Origin: Rhodoferax sp.
GTDB taxonomy: Bacteria; Pseudomonadota; Gammaproteobacteria; Burkholderiales; Burkholderiaceae_C
DNA length: 44,147 nucleotides
Direction: 5' to 3'
NCBI RefSeq assembly: GCF_025356155.1
Contig: NZ_JANXUQ010000246.1
Span: 1 to 44,147 of the forward strand
Shown here: positions 1-9,550 of the stretch, in pieces
Layout: each line of letters begins with the position of its first letter
Numbering within the stretch: position 1 is the stretch's first letter
Translations under genes and position numbers: made by a program
The notes under the pieces: generated by a model
Database searches by the model: none
Told to the model about the DNA's origin: nothing
Seen by the model: only the letters and a program-made list of their open reading frames with translations

Positions 1-2
1 CC

Positions 3-140
3 AAGATAGTGCAGGCCAAGCGCGACATCGATGCGGGTTTGGTAGACACCGATATGCGCGCCACACCCGGGTTGGACGCAGACCTGCGCAAGAAGATGGT
101 GCCTGGCCCAGGTGGCAAGCCGCCGCCAAGCGGACACTAA
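3..140 (+). CDS. C-terminal end of an unidentified protein (truncated by window)
   Basis: An open frame runs in from the left edge and stops with TAA at 138-140, giving about 45 residues. The tail is charged, then rich in Pro and Gly, and ends Ser-Gly-His. No start codon is inside the window and no family is recognisable from this fragment. It is kept as a partial gene because the frame is open from the edge and codon usage resembles that of the neighbours. It converges with the next gene, on the minus strand. Confidence 0.4.
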   Translation, partial: KIVQAKRDIDAGLVDTDMRATPGLDADLRKKMVPGPGGKPPPSGH

Positions 141-245
141 GAACCACGGTAGGTGCTGCCTTTGCGAAATATCGCAGCTTACGCTTTTCTGAACCACAAG
201 ACCCCCCAGCGCCCAAACTCTTCAGGGTACAACGAATATCGCCAG

Positions 246-749
246 CTATTGGTTCCAAACCCGCTCAACCAGCTTGCCAATCTCCAGCGGTTTGCCCCCA
301 TGCTTCGCCTTCTTCCACTCGGGCGGCGAAGGCGCCACGCGCTTCGATTCCTTGCCGTCCCATGTGGCTACTTTCAGAGCGAACACCACCGGACCTTCGG
401 TCACTTCAAATGGCTTGATGGCCCTGACACTTTTCGTGATCTGCTTCCTGATCTCCAGATCCAGCAAGGCGTCAAAATCCAGCCACACCTTCGACTGCTG
501 TCCGGGCTTGACCGCCAGCACGATGAAGCCACCCACGGCTTGCGTGGCGCCGCTGGCGATCACGGCCTCGCGCGATGCAGCCTCCACCGCCTTGATGTAA
601 TCGGCCATGGCATCGATATCGGTCACACGCTTCTCCATGACGGCGCTGGGCTGCAGCAACACCACATTGAAGTTGGTGATGGGCTCGGTGGCGTGCGCGC
701 CGCCTACGGTGGCGACAAACAGTGTGGCGGTGAGAAGTAGCGAACGCAT
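246..749 (-). CDS. hypothetical secreted protein
   Basis: About 167 residues. The ATG at 749 was chosen because it opens directly into a signal peptide (Met-Arg-Ser, a hydrophobic core, cleavage near AHA|TEP); the in-frame ATG at 773 is possible, and an upstream TTG at 797 is less likely. No good Shine-Dalgarno is visible for any of them. The mature part is mixed alpha/beta with no Cys and no motif I recognise, so no function is offered; it is probably periplasmic. It lies downstream of the alcohol dehydrogenase on the same strand, separated by a dispersed repeat, so co-transcription is uncertain. Confidence 0.65.
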   Translation of the reverse strand: MRSLLLTATLFVATVGGAHATEPITNFNVVLLQPSAVMEKRVTDIDAMADYIKAVEAASREAVIASGATQAVGGFIVLAVKPGQQSKVWLDFDALLDLEIRKQITKSVRAIKPFEVTEGPVVFALKVATWDGKESKRVAPSPPEWKKAKHGGKPLEIGKLVERVWNQ

Positions 750-800
750 GGTGTTGGAGGAAATGGTAGACATAGAGCATTTCGCGAGCCGCTTCAATTT

Positions 801-862
801 ACTATAAAATTAATAGCGTCTCACGCATATTCCACGAGGGCTAGCGCCTGATTTCGCTTAAG
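801..862 (+). repeat. dispersed intergenic repeat, copy A
   Basis: An AT-rich left half (actataaaat, then taatagcg) is followed by the core cgagggctagcgcc and ends in ttaag. The same layout recurs at 3609-3683, 11892-11957, 27394-27456 and, inverted and diverged, at 42385-42470. It sits directly after the dehydrogenase stop codon. Similar short elements are common between genes in Comamonadaceae; the function is unknown. Confidence 0.6.
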
Positions 863-865
863 CCC

Positions 866-1888
866 TCAGGCGAAATCCGCATCCAGCACTACGCGATAAC
901 GCGCCTTGCCGGAACGCAGATGGTCCAGCGCATCGTTGGTCTTGCTCATGGGGAAATGCTCCACCTGCGGCGCGATCCCATGGCGGGCGCAGAACTCCAT
1001 CATCTGGGTCAGCACCACGGGCGATGGGGTGGGCGAAGCGGAAATGCTGCGCTGCCAAGACAGCAGGCCGCCGGTGCGAACCTTCATGGCTTCTGTCACC
1101 ACGCCGACCAGGTGCAGGCGGCCCTTGGGGGCCAGCGTGCCAATCAGCGCGTCCCACTCCAAACTGGCGCCGACGGTGACCAACAAAAAGTCCAGCGTGC
1201 CGGCAATCGCTTTGAGCTCTTTCACGTCCACACTGCTGACCGTCTTGTGCGCGCCCAGCAGCAGCGCTTCTTCGCGCTTGGAAGGGGTCGATGTGAACGC
1301 TGTTACTTCACAGCCCCAGGCACGGGCGAACTTGACGGCCAGATGACCCAGGCCGCCGATGCCGACCACGCCAACCTTGTCGGTGGGTTTGATGCCGTGG
1401 ATCACGAAGGGCAAGAAGGCGGTGCCGCCGCCGCACATCAGCGGGCCGGCGCTGGCCGGGTCTACGCCTTCGGGGATGGGTAAGCTCCAGCCCCAGTGCG
1501 CGCGCACTTTGTCGGCAAAACCGCCGTGGCGGCCGACGATGGTGGGCTGGCGCCTGGCGCACAGGTTTTGCTCGCCACCCATGCAAAAGTTGCAGTGGCA
1601 GCAGCTCTTGCTGTGCCAGCCTATGCCCACGCGCTGGCCCACGCTGCGGCCCTTGGCCTGTGCACCCACAGCGGTGATGGTGCCGATGATTTCATGGCCT
1701 GGCACCAACGGGTAGGTGGCGGGGAACCATTCACTGTCCACCATGGCCAGGTCGGAGTGGCAGACGCCGCAGTATTCAACGGCGATCTCCACATCTTCGG
1801 GGTGCAGCTCGCCAGGGTCGTAATCCAGCCGCTCCAGAGGGCTGCCAGCGCTGGTGGCAGCCCAGGCACGAAATTTTGTGGTTGTCAT
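866..1888 (-). CDS. zinc-dependent alcohol dehydrogenase (YahK/Ahr-like MDR family)
   Basis: 340 residues, a cytoplasmic medium-chain dehydrogenase that probably interconverts aldehydes and primary alcohols with NAD(P)H. Visible marks are the catalytic zinc site CGVCHSD and GHE, the structural-zinc cysteines in CCHCNFCMGGEQNLC, and the nucleotide-binding GIGGLGHLAVKFA in a Rossmann fold. The overall pattern is that of cinnamyl-alcohol-dehydrogenase-like YahK/Ahr enzymes. The ATG at 1888 is chosen because AGGAG lies about 8 bases upstream and it matches the family N-terminus; a longer frame to 2176 runs through the divergent promoter region and is not supported. Physiological substrate unknown. 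Confidence 0.93.
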   Translation of the reverse strand: MTTTKFRAWAATSAGSPLERLDYDPGELHPEDVEIAVEYCGVCHSDLAMVDSEWFPATYPLVPGHEIIGTITAVGAQAKGRSVGQRVGIGWHSKSCCHCNFCMGGEQNLCARRQPTIVGRHGGFADKVRAHWGWSLPIPEGVDPASAGPLMCGGGTAFLPFVIHGIKPTDKVGVVGIGGLGHLAVKFARAWGCEVTAFTSTPSKREEALLLGAHKTVSSVDVKELKAIAGTLDFLLVTVGASLEWDALIGTLAPKGRLHLVGVVTEAMKVRTGGLLSWQRSISASPTPSPVVLTQMMEFCARHGIAPQVEHFPMSKTNDALDHLRSGKARYRVVLDADFA

Positions 1889-2093
1889 GGCGAGTCTCCT
1901 AAGTTGGTCAGTTGAGGACAGAGCTGAAGGTCTGTCCCGCAAGGTTTCAGAATTGAATGGGGTCGGCGTCATTCTCGCTCGGGTTTCCCCTTGGCTTGTA
2001 ACGGTGGCGACTGCGGATTTCGTGGAGAAAGCCAGCGCATAATCAGCGCGGCATCGGATGTGCCCATACACCCCCCTTACAGAAGTTTTTACT

Positions 2094-3212
2094 ATGCACC
2101 GCGTCGCCATCAGCAGCACAGGCATCTTTACGCCGCCCGAAGTCATTACCAATGAGGAGTTGGTGGCCGCCTTCAACGCCTACGCCGCACTCGAAAACGC
2201 CAAATACGCGGACGAGATTGCCGCTGGCACCCGCACCGCCATCACCGACTCCAATGTCGAATTCATCGAAAAAGCCTCGGGCATCAAACGCCGTTACGTG
2301 ATGAACAAGTCTGGCGTGCTGGACCCGCGGCGCATGCGCCCGGAATTCAAGGCCCGCCCCGACACCGAAATTTCGATGATGGCCGAGATCGCCGTCAAGG
2401 CCGGGCAAGACGCGCTGGCGAATGCGGGCAAAACCGCTGCCGATGTGGACGGTGTGTACTGCGCCGCCGCCAATATGCAGCGCGCTTACCCCGCGATGGG
2501 CGTGGAGATTCAGACCGCACTGGGCATCAACGGCTACGCGTTTGACATGAACGTGGCCTGCTCATCCGCCACCTTCGCGCTGGAGATGGCCTACAACGCC
2601 GTGCGCACCGGCTCGGCGCGCGCCATCCTGGTCGTCAACCCCGAGATCACTTCGGCCCACCTGGCGTGGATGGACCGCGATTGCCATTTCATCTTTGGCG
2701 ATGTGTGCACGGCCATCTTGGTGGAGCGGCTGGACTTGGCACCGGCGGGTGCCTTCGAGATTCTGGGCACACGTTTGCAGACCACATTTTCCAACGCCAT
2801 TCGCAACAACGCCGGCTTCCTGTCGCGCGCCGAAGACCGTGACCCCGAAGACCGTGACCAACTCTTCCGCCAAGAGGGCCGCCGCGTGTTCAAAGAGGTC
2901 TGCCCTATGGCGGCCGAACACATGGCCAGCCATCTGGAATCCCACCAACTGGCCCCGACCGATGTGCGCCGCTTCTGGCTGCACCAGGCTAACCTGGCGA
3001 TGAACCAGTTCATCACCCGCAAACTAATGGGCCGCGACGCCACACCCGATGAAGCACCGGTGATTCTGGACGAATTTGCCAACACCGCGTCGGCCGGCTC
3101 CATCATCGCGTTTCACCGCCACAAGGCAGATTTCATGGCCGGTGAAGTGGGGGTGATCTGCTCGTTTGGTGCGGGCTACTCGATTGGCAGCGCCGTCGTG
3201 AAAAAGCTGTGA
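2094..3212 (+). CDS. beta-ketoacyl-ACP synthase III-like protein (FabH family)
   Basis: 372 residues, thiolase fold. FabH-type enzymes condense an acyl-CoA starter with malonyl-ACP. The catalytic triad is visible: Cys in NVACSSATFALE (about residue 150), His in WLHQANLAMNQF and Asn in EFANTASAGSI, with a glycine-rich C-terminus (SFGAGYSIGSAV). At this length it resembles the FabH2-like enzymes of proteobacteria rather than canonical FabH (about 320 aa), and it is not in a fab cluster. Start ATG 2094; the frame could open at 2058 but that adds a non-conserved leader. The next gene overlaps its stop codon (GTGA), so the two are probably co-translated. Confidence 0.9.
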   Translation: MHRVAISSTGIFTPPEVITNEELVAAFNAYAALENAKYADEIAAGTRTAITDSNVEFIEKASGIKRRYVMNKSGVLDPRRMRPEFKARPDTEISMMAEIAVKAGQDALANAGKTAADVDGVYCAAANMQRAYPAMGVEIQTALGINGYAFDMNVACSSATFALEMAYNAVRTGSARAILVVNPEITSAHLAWMDRDCHFIFGDVCTAILVERLDLAPAGAFEILGTRLQTTFSNAIRNNAGFLSRAEDRDPEDRDQLFRQEGRRVFKEVCPMAAEHMASHLESHQLAPTDVRRFWLHQANLAMNQFITRKLMGRDATPDEAPVILDEFANTASAGSIIAFHRHKADFMAGEVGVICSFGAGYSIGSAVVKKL

Positions 3213-3586
3213 GCCGCTCGCCGCTCAACACACTGTTGATAGGCTGGTCATTTGCGGCTACTTGCGCAGCGGTTTCGCACTGGTTCATGCCGGAGTGGAC
3301 GGCGCATGGCACCAACTGGACCAGTGAGCTGCATTGGCAAAGGGAAATTGCGTACTTCGATCTGCTGCTGTCCACCGCATTTATGTGGGTAGCGCGGCAG
3401 GACGACACCGCGCTGAAAATTAAGGCCTGTGCTGCAATCGTCTGCCTGTCCTTGGTGTTGGGCCTCAACCACCTGGAAGGCTGGCTGGCAGCACCCAAGG
3501 CATTCCACATCATCTTCACACTCGGCAATTTGCTGGCCGTGGTCTGGGGTAGTGGCGCCATCTTGTTCGCCAAGAAGCGCGTCTAA
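3209..3586 (+). CDS. small four-helix membrane protein
   Basis: 125 residues. The GTG start overlaps the TGA of the ketoacyl synthase by four bases, indicating translational coupling. Four hydrophobic stretches (about residues 8-24, 48-62, 70-88 and 98-118) predict an inner-membrane protein. A His-Trp-Phe near helix 1 and Asn-His-Leu-Glu-Gly-Trp before the last helix are its most distinctive parts. I do not recognise the family. Coupling to a FabH-like enzyme may point to lipid metabolism, but that is only inference from context. Confidence 0.75.
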   Translation: MSRSPLNTLLIGWSFAATCAAVSHWFMPEWTAHGTNWTSELHWQREIAYFDLLLSTAFMWVARQDDTALKIKACAAIVCLSLVLGLNHLEGWLAAPKAFHIIFTLGNLLAVVWGSGAILFAKKRV

Positions 3587-3608
3587 CTGAGTCAGCCTGC
3601 TGCTCGGC

Positions 3609-3683
3609 ATAGCATATAAAATGCTACGCTTTTGGTAGCGTACAACGCAGTATTGGCGAGGGCTAGCGGCCGATTTAGCTTAA
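3609..3683 (+). repeat. dispersed intergenic repeat, copy B
   Basis: Contains the hairpin tagcat-ataaa-atgcta and a second, gctac-N7-gtagc, followed by the core cgagggctagcggccgattt and a ttaag end. It lies between two convergent genes, and its end supplies the last three codons and the stop codon (3675-3677) of the GNAT gene. Confidence 0.65.
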
Positions 3684-4202
3684 GGATCGCTTCAGACGGA
3701 TCTCTTCGACCCGGGCCGTGCCAATCGGCACCGTCTTGGCGCTGGTGGGCTCGCGCTTGAAGCCTGCCAGTTCGTGGAAGCGCAGTGCGCGGTCATTCGC
3801 AATGGCGATCCACACCGTAACGTGGGTGCAGCCCTCCTCCATCAGCCCTTCGCGGGCCGCATCCCATAGAGCGAGGCCTGCACCTTGGCCTTGGTGGGTG
3901 GTCGCCACGTAAATGGACCAGATTTCACCCATGGTCTGGGGTGTGCCCTTGTCGCGTGAACGGTCAAAACCGACAAAGCCGACGATGGTGTCGCCATCCA
4001 GCGCCACTTGCACCTGGGGTTCTGCGTATTCGATGGCTTCGCGCCAATAGGCCTGGTTCTTTTCCAGCGCGGCCACGGGTACGGGCGCGTTGGGTGTGGC
4101 GGACTTAAAGGCCTCGCACACGGTGGCGTTGTGGAGTTCGGTGATGCTCTTGGCATCGCGCAAGGTGGCGGGTCGAACCGTGAAAGTAGTCGTAGCGGAC
4201 AT
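3675..4202 (-). CDS. GNAT-family N-acetyltransferase
   Basis: 175 residues; transfers an acetyl group from acetyl-CoA to an unknown amine. Motif A with the CoA pyrophosphate-binding loop is visible as HQGQGAGLALWDAA at about residues 107-120, preceded by the strand IWSIYV. The C-terminal ELAGFKRE is the usual GNAT end. ATG at 4202 gives a normal family start; the longer frame to 4436 would read through the GC-rich repeat upstream and is rejected. Its stop codon lies inside dispersed repeat B, so the last residues may have been altered by repeat insertion. Confidence 0.88.
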   Translation of the reverse strand: MSATTTFTVRPATLRDAKSITELHNATVCEAFKSATPNAPVPVAALEKNQAYWREAIEYAEPQVQVALDGDTIVGFVGFDRSRDKGTPQTMGEIWSIYVATTHQGQGAGLALWDAAREGLMEEGCTHVTVWIAIANDRALRFHELAGFKREPTSAKTVPIGTARVEEIRLKRSLS

Positions 4203-4249
4203 GGTGTCTAAGCGTAAGCCTGAAGCAAAACAATTGAGAAATAAGGGGG

Positions 4250-4375
4250 GTGATTGTCGCTGCAAAACGACTTGGAGCGTGGGGGCCTTCTTTCGCCGCC
4301 GGGCCGCCCCAAGGCGAAAAAGCCCCCTCGGGGGGCAGCGACCCGCAAAGCGGTGGAGCGTGGGGGCCACGTCAC
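4250..4375 (+). repeat. GC-rich intergenic repeat with internal hairpin
   Basis: A 14-base direct repeat, ggagcgtgggggcc, occurs at 4274-4287 and 4355-4368. Between the copies is a dense inverted region with agccccct next to cggggggc. This type of cassette is known to me as a common intergenic element in Comamonadaceae genomes. It lies between the divergent GNAT and acyl-CoA synthetase genes and may form a strong RNA or cruciform hairpin. Confidence 0.6.
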
Positions 4376-4466
4376 CTAGGGTCAACACTATTGCCAGTGC
4401 CCGGCAGGCCTCACAGAATGGTCCGGTCTTGCTCACTTTTTCTGTTTTCCTCTTTCAGGATTTTTC

Positions 4467-6152
<1,686 letters not shown>

Positions 6153-6171
6153 AACCCACCTCCCCATACGG

Positions 6172-6204
6172 AAAAAGCCGCCCGACATACACCGGGCGGC
6201 TTTC
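6172..6204 (+). terminator. rho-independent terminator, bidirectional
   Basis: A perfect 11-bp stem, aaagccgcccg (6174-6184) with cgggcggcttt (6193-6203) around an 8-base loop, flanked by A and T runs on both sides. It lies between two convergent genes (acyl-CoA synthetase and ice-binding lipoprotein) and can serve both. Confidence 0.9.
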
Positions 6205-6229
6205 AAACCGTGGTCTGCATGGTTACGCG

Positions 6230-8335
6230 TTATGGAGCTGTTATGCGGGCCGCATCGAGTGTGATCGCGCTTTGTGCCATCAACCGGCCGTTCACCACCG
6301 CTCCGGTGCCGACCGAGATCAGCGTTTGGCTCATCAGAACACCGCTGAAATTAGCTGCGGTTCCCAGCGTCGCTTTGCCAGACACTTGCCAATAGACATT
6401 CTTGGCCTGGGCTCCACCGCTCAGGATAATCATGGCACTGTTGCTGATGGTGAGGTCTTGCGCGACCTGGAAGATCCAGACATCGTTCGGTCCACCAGAC
6501 AGGGTGACTCCCACACCGGTAACGAGCACGCCTGTTCCCCATTTGTAGAGGCCGGGTATCAAGGTCATGCCGCTGATATTGCCCGCGCCCAATTCAGTGA
6601 AGTCAGGCAGGGTACGCCCAGCTGCATCAGAGAACGCGGCCTGCATGTCACCAATTGCGGTGGTCATGTAGGTTGGCGTGGGAGCTGCGTAGTTGGCGGC
6701 GTAGACTTTTCCGGTCACCAAAGACGAGGTGGCAAAGGTATTCGTGGCATCGGCGATCAAACCGAAACCGGTGATGAGGCTTGCCGCAGCCGGACTGACA
6801 CCAATGTCGCCAACGATGGCCGTGGTGCCGGTCGTCGAGATACCGGTCTTGGCCAAAGCGACGAAGTTGCCGCTGGAACCCAGGCCCACGCCAGCGCGAC
6901 CCACCGCCGGCGTAACCGTCAACGTCGCGGAGCCTGATTTTCCATTCACACTCGCGGTGATGAGCGTCGACCCTGCCGACAGGGCGGAGGCCACCCCGGT
7001 GTTGGAAAAGACCGTGGCCACCAGCGGCGTGGCCGATGTCCAGGCTGCGGTCGTGGTCAGGTTGGAGGTGCTACCGTCGGAGTAGGTGCCGGTTGCGACA
7101 AAGTTCTTGCTGTCGCCGGGTTGGGCAGTAGCACTCGCAGGGGAAACTGAGATCGAGCTGAGCGTGACAGCGGTAACCGTCAATGTGGCAGAGCCGGATT
7201 TCCCATTCGCACTGGCGGTGATGATCGTCGATCCAGCCGACAGGGCGGAGGCCACCCCGGTGTTGGATACCACCGTGGCCACCAGCGGCGTGGACGATGT
7301 CCAGGCTGCGCCAATGGTCAAGTTGGCGGTGCTGCCATCAGAGTAGGTGGCGGTCGCAACAAAATTCTTGCTGTCGCCGGGCTTGGCGGTCGCGAGGGCG
7401 GGCGACACTGCGATTGCGCTGAGCGTGACAGCGGGAACCGTCAACGTAGCCGAGCCCGACTTGCCACCCAATGCGGCAGTAACGACCGCCACACCCGACG
7501 AAATACCAGTCACCACACCCGTGTTGGCTGACACGGAGGCAACCAACGGCGCACTGGAGCCCCACACGGCTGAATTTGTGACGTCTAAGACGGCTCCATC
7601 CGAGTAAGTCGCCTTTGCGGTCAACATCTGAGTCGAGGCAATTGGCAAAGTGGCTGCTGTTGGCGTCACAGTGACCGACACCAGGGTTGCGGGCGTAACG
7701 GTCAAACTGGCGCCGCTGGTCTTGCCGCCAAAGCTCGCAGTAAGCTGCGTCGATCCGCTGGACAGACCGGTGACGACACCAGTCGACTGCACGACGGTGC
7801 CGACGCTGGTAGTGCCCGATGCCCAGACCGCATATAAAGTAACGTCGCGCACCGAGCCGTCGTTATACATGGCCGTTGCCGTAAACGCCTGCACGCCATT
7901 GATCGGCACGGTTGCAGTCCCTGGAGTGATGGAGATCGACACCAGGGAGGCAGCAGTCACCGTCACCGTAGCCGCGCTGCTCTTGCCGCCGAAACTGGCG
8001 GTGATGGCCGATGAACCGGAGCTCACACCCGTCACCACACCGGTGGTCGGCGCCACGGTGGCGACGCCGGCCGTGGCGGTCGTCCAATTGGCTGTTGCGC
8101 TCACATCCCGTGTGGAGCCATCACTAAAGGTGGCTACTGCAACAAACGCTTGAACGCCGTTGGTGGGAATCGATGCCGTTGTCGGCGTCACCGCTACGGA
8201 CACGACCGTGGGCACAGGCGCACTGGGCGGGGCTACCTCCTGGCTGCTCCCACCGCCGCAGGCGGCCAACAAGCCACTGAACAGCAGCGCCATAAAACAT
8301 GCCAGGAAACTGGGTTGGCCGTTGAATGTCTTCAT
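6230..8335 (-). CDS. lipoprotein with five Ig-like (Big_2) repeats and a C-terminal DUF3494 ice-binding domain
   Basis: 701 residues. The N-terminus has a lipoprotein signal with lipobox LAAC (Cys about residue 26) followed by a Gly/Ser/Pro linker, so the protein should be anchored in the outer membrane. Residues about 42-475 are five tandem ~87-residue Ig-like units, each with a V.V.P..A..P.G..Q.F.A.AT.SDGS signature and a VA.V...TGV..G.S.G...ITAS..GKS..ATLTV end. The last ~215 residues are a DUF3494 domain: SGNFVALAKTGIST, VVGDIGVSP-like start, LTLSGG-like VTLSGGPNDVWIFQ, then GGAQAKNVYWQVSG and FSGVLMSQTLISVGTGA. DUF3494 proteins bind ice or inhibit its recrystallisation. Displaying one on an Ig stalk resembles the ice-adhesin design. 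Surface location and ice binding are inferred, not shown. Confidence 0.92.
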   Translation of the reverse strand: MKTFNGQPSFLACFMALLFSGLLAACGGGSSQEVAPPSAPVPTVVSVAVTPTTASIPTNGVQAFVAVATFSDGSTRDVSATANWTTATAGVATVAPTTGVVTGVSSGSSAITASFGGKSSAATVTVTAASLVSISITPGTATVPINGVQAFTATAMYNDGSVRDVTLYAVWASGTTSVGTVVQSTGVVTGLSSGSTQLTASFGGKTSGASLTVTPATLVSVTVTPTAATLPIASTQMLTAKATYSDGAVLDVTNSAVWGSSAPLVASVSANTGVVTGISSGVAVVTAALGGKSGSATLTVPAVTLSAIAVSPALATAKPGDSKNFVATATYSDGSTANLTIGAAWTSSTPLVATVVSNTGVASALSAGSTIITASANGKSGSATLTVTAVTLSSISVSPASATAQPGDSKNFVATGTYSDGSTSNLTTTAAWTSATPLVATVFSNTGVASALSAGSTLITASVNGKSGSATLTVTPAVGRAGVGLGSSGNFVALAKTGISTTGTTAIVGDIGVSPAAASLITGFGLIADATNTFATSSLVTGKVYAANYAAPTPTYMTTAIGDMQAAFSDAAGRTLPDFTELGAGNISGMTLIPGLYKWGTGVLVTGVGVTLSGGPNDVWIFQVAQDLTISNSAMIILSGGAQAKNVYWQVSGKATLGTAANFSGVLMSQTLISVGTGAVVNGRLMAQSAITLDAARITAP
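6825..8210 (-). repeat. 261-bp tandem coding repeats
   Basis: Five direct repeats with a period of 261 bases (87 codons) encode the Ig-like units. The units at 6825-7085, 7086-7346 and 7347-7607 are very similar at DNA level, including long identical stretches; the two units nearer the start codon are more diverged. This suggests recent duplication at the 3' side of the array and possible copy-number change by recombination. Confidence 0.8.
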
Positions 8336-8350
8336 TGTATTTACCTCGGG

Positions 8351-8375
8351 TACCGGTCCTGCGACCGTAGCGGTA
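8351..8375 (-). other. stem-loop in the leader of the ice-binding lipoprotein gene
   Basis: A stem-loop with an inner stem ggtc-ctgc-gacc (8355-8366) and an outer tacc/ggta pair (8351-8354 with 8372-8375) ends 16 bases before the ATG at 8335. The cccgagg ribosome-binding site lies between the hairpin and the start codon, so the hairpin could influence translation. No known riboswitch class was recognised here. Confidence 0.35.
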
Positions 8376-8500
8376 ACTGGCTGATCCGGGGTGGCGGCGT
8401 GAGCCGTTGTTTTTCAATTCCCGCCAGCCAATACTGTGCTGATACAACTATGGGGCGTGCAGTGAAACGAGTCTGTGCGCCGGTTCACACAGACCGGGCA

Positions 8501-9316
8501 TCAGGGGAACAGGATGCGCAACGAATCGGACAACGAATCCAGGAACATGCCACCGTGCGACTGGTTGTATTCCATCAACTTTAGCGTGAGGCCCTGGTAG
8601 TTTCTGCTCTTCAGCTTGTCGTTGAGGCCACGGCTCATCACAAAGTACTGTTGCAATGAATCCGACAGAATCACGGTCACCGGCATCTGGCCAGCGCTGG
8701 CATCAAACACTTGTTGCTCCAATTGCGCAATGGTGGCCGTGGTGGTGGCATCAATGTCGTAGGTGCCCTCTTGCGCCACAAAGTTGCTGAAATAGCGGCC
8801 ACCCCTGCGGTCCAGGAACAGCGCAATGCCGACAAACATGCCGCCGAAGGAATGGCCTTCGAGCGTGCGCTTGTCCGCGGCCACCTTGTACTTGGCCTCG
8901 ATGTAAGGAATCAGATCCAGCGTCAAAAACTTGTAGTAGGTGTAGGCACCCGGCAGGTTGTAGTCGCGGGTGCGCAAATCACCACGCCCAATGGCCACCA
9001 CGACGGCCTTGATCTGCAGCTTGTCCATCTGGGACGCGATGGTGGTGTAGTTGCTATCACCGTCCAGCGCATAAATGATGGGGTAGGCCTTGGCGGCGTC
9101 ATAGCCATTGGGCAGGTAGATGCGCAGGTTGTAGGTCGTATCCGCCTGCGCGGATTTGATGCTGTCCGTGCGGGTTTCACCGGCTGGGTTGGTCGCTACC
9201 GGTGGGGTCACAGGCACCTCGAAATGGCTGCCCCCGCTACCACCGCACGCCGGCAGCCCAAAGGCCAGCGCCATGCTGATGCAAGCGCGCAGAGCGAATT
9301 GGGAGACGCGTGTCAT
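8501..9316 (-). CDS. lipoprotein esterase, alpha/beta hydrolase (esterase D/IroE-like family)
   Basis: 271 residues. ATG 9316 opens a lipoprotein signal with lipobox LPAC, followed by a Gly/Ser linker. The body fits the PF00756 putative-esterase fold: YLPNGYDAAKAYPIIYALDGDSNY, the nucleophile elbow LEGHSFGGMF (Ser at about residue 164) and a C-terminal His in NQSHGGMFLDSL. Substrate unknown; relatives hydrolyse acyl esters, including siderophore esters, in the periplasm. It is on the same strand as and upstream of the ice-binding lipoprotein gene, 165 bases away, so co-transcription is possible. The longer frame to 9403 lacks a sensible start. Confidence 0.85.
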   Translation of the reverse strand: MTRVSQFALRACISMALAFGLPACGGSGGSHFEVPVTPPVATNPAGETRTDSIKSAQADTTYNLRIYLPNGYDAAKAYPIIYALDGDSNYTTIASQMDKLQIKAVVVAIGRGDLRTRDYNLPGAYTYYKFLTLDLIPYIEAKYKVAADKRTLEGHSFGGMFVGIALFLDRRGGRYFSNFVAQEGTYDIDATTTATIAQLEQQVFDASAGQMPVTVILSDSLQQYFVMSRGLNDKLKSRNYQGLTLKLMEYNQSHGGMFLDSLSDSLRILFP

Positions 9317-9550
9317 GGATGCTTTCTCGCCTGTGTTGCGAGCCTTTGTCTTTGACGTTGGGAGTATCCACCGGATTGGCGCCCTGCGCAGACACCATCG
9401 CACCGTGAAAACCCTAGCCTGCCCTCTGCCGTTTCGCGCTGCACACAGGCATTTGCCGCATGCTTTGCACTACTTTGTCGCACCCGGCTTGTCCGCACGA
9501 CGGCAGGCTGGCACATTCGCATCAAACCTTTCATACACCACACGCCTGCC

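Noticed and set aside
1889..2176. N-terminal extension of the alcohol dehydrogenase
   Set aside because: It crosses the divergent promoter region and the ketoacyl-synthase start, while ATG 1888 has AGGAG at the right distance and the family N-terminus.
6825..8210. Tandem repeats as a possible CRISPR or satellite array
   Set aside because: The 261-base period equals 87 codons and keeps a reading frame that encodes Ig-like domains.
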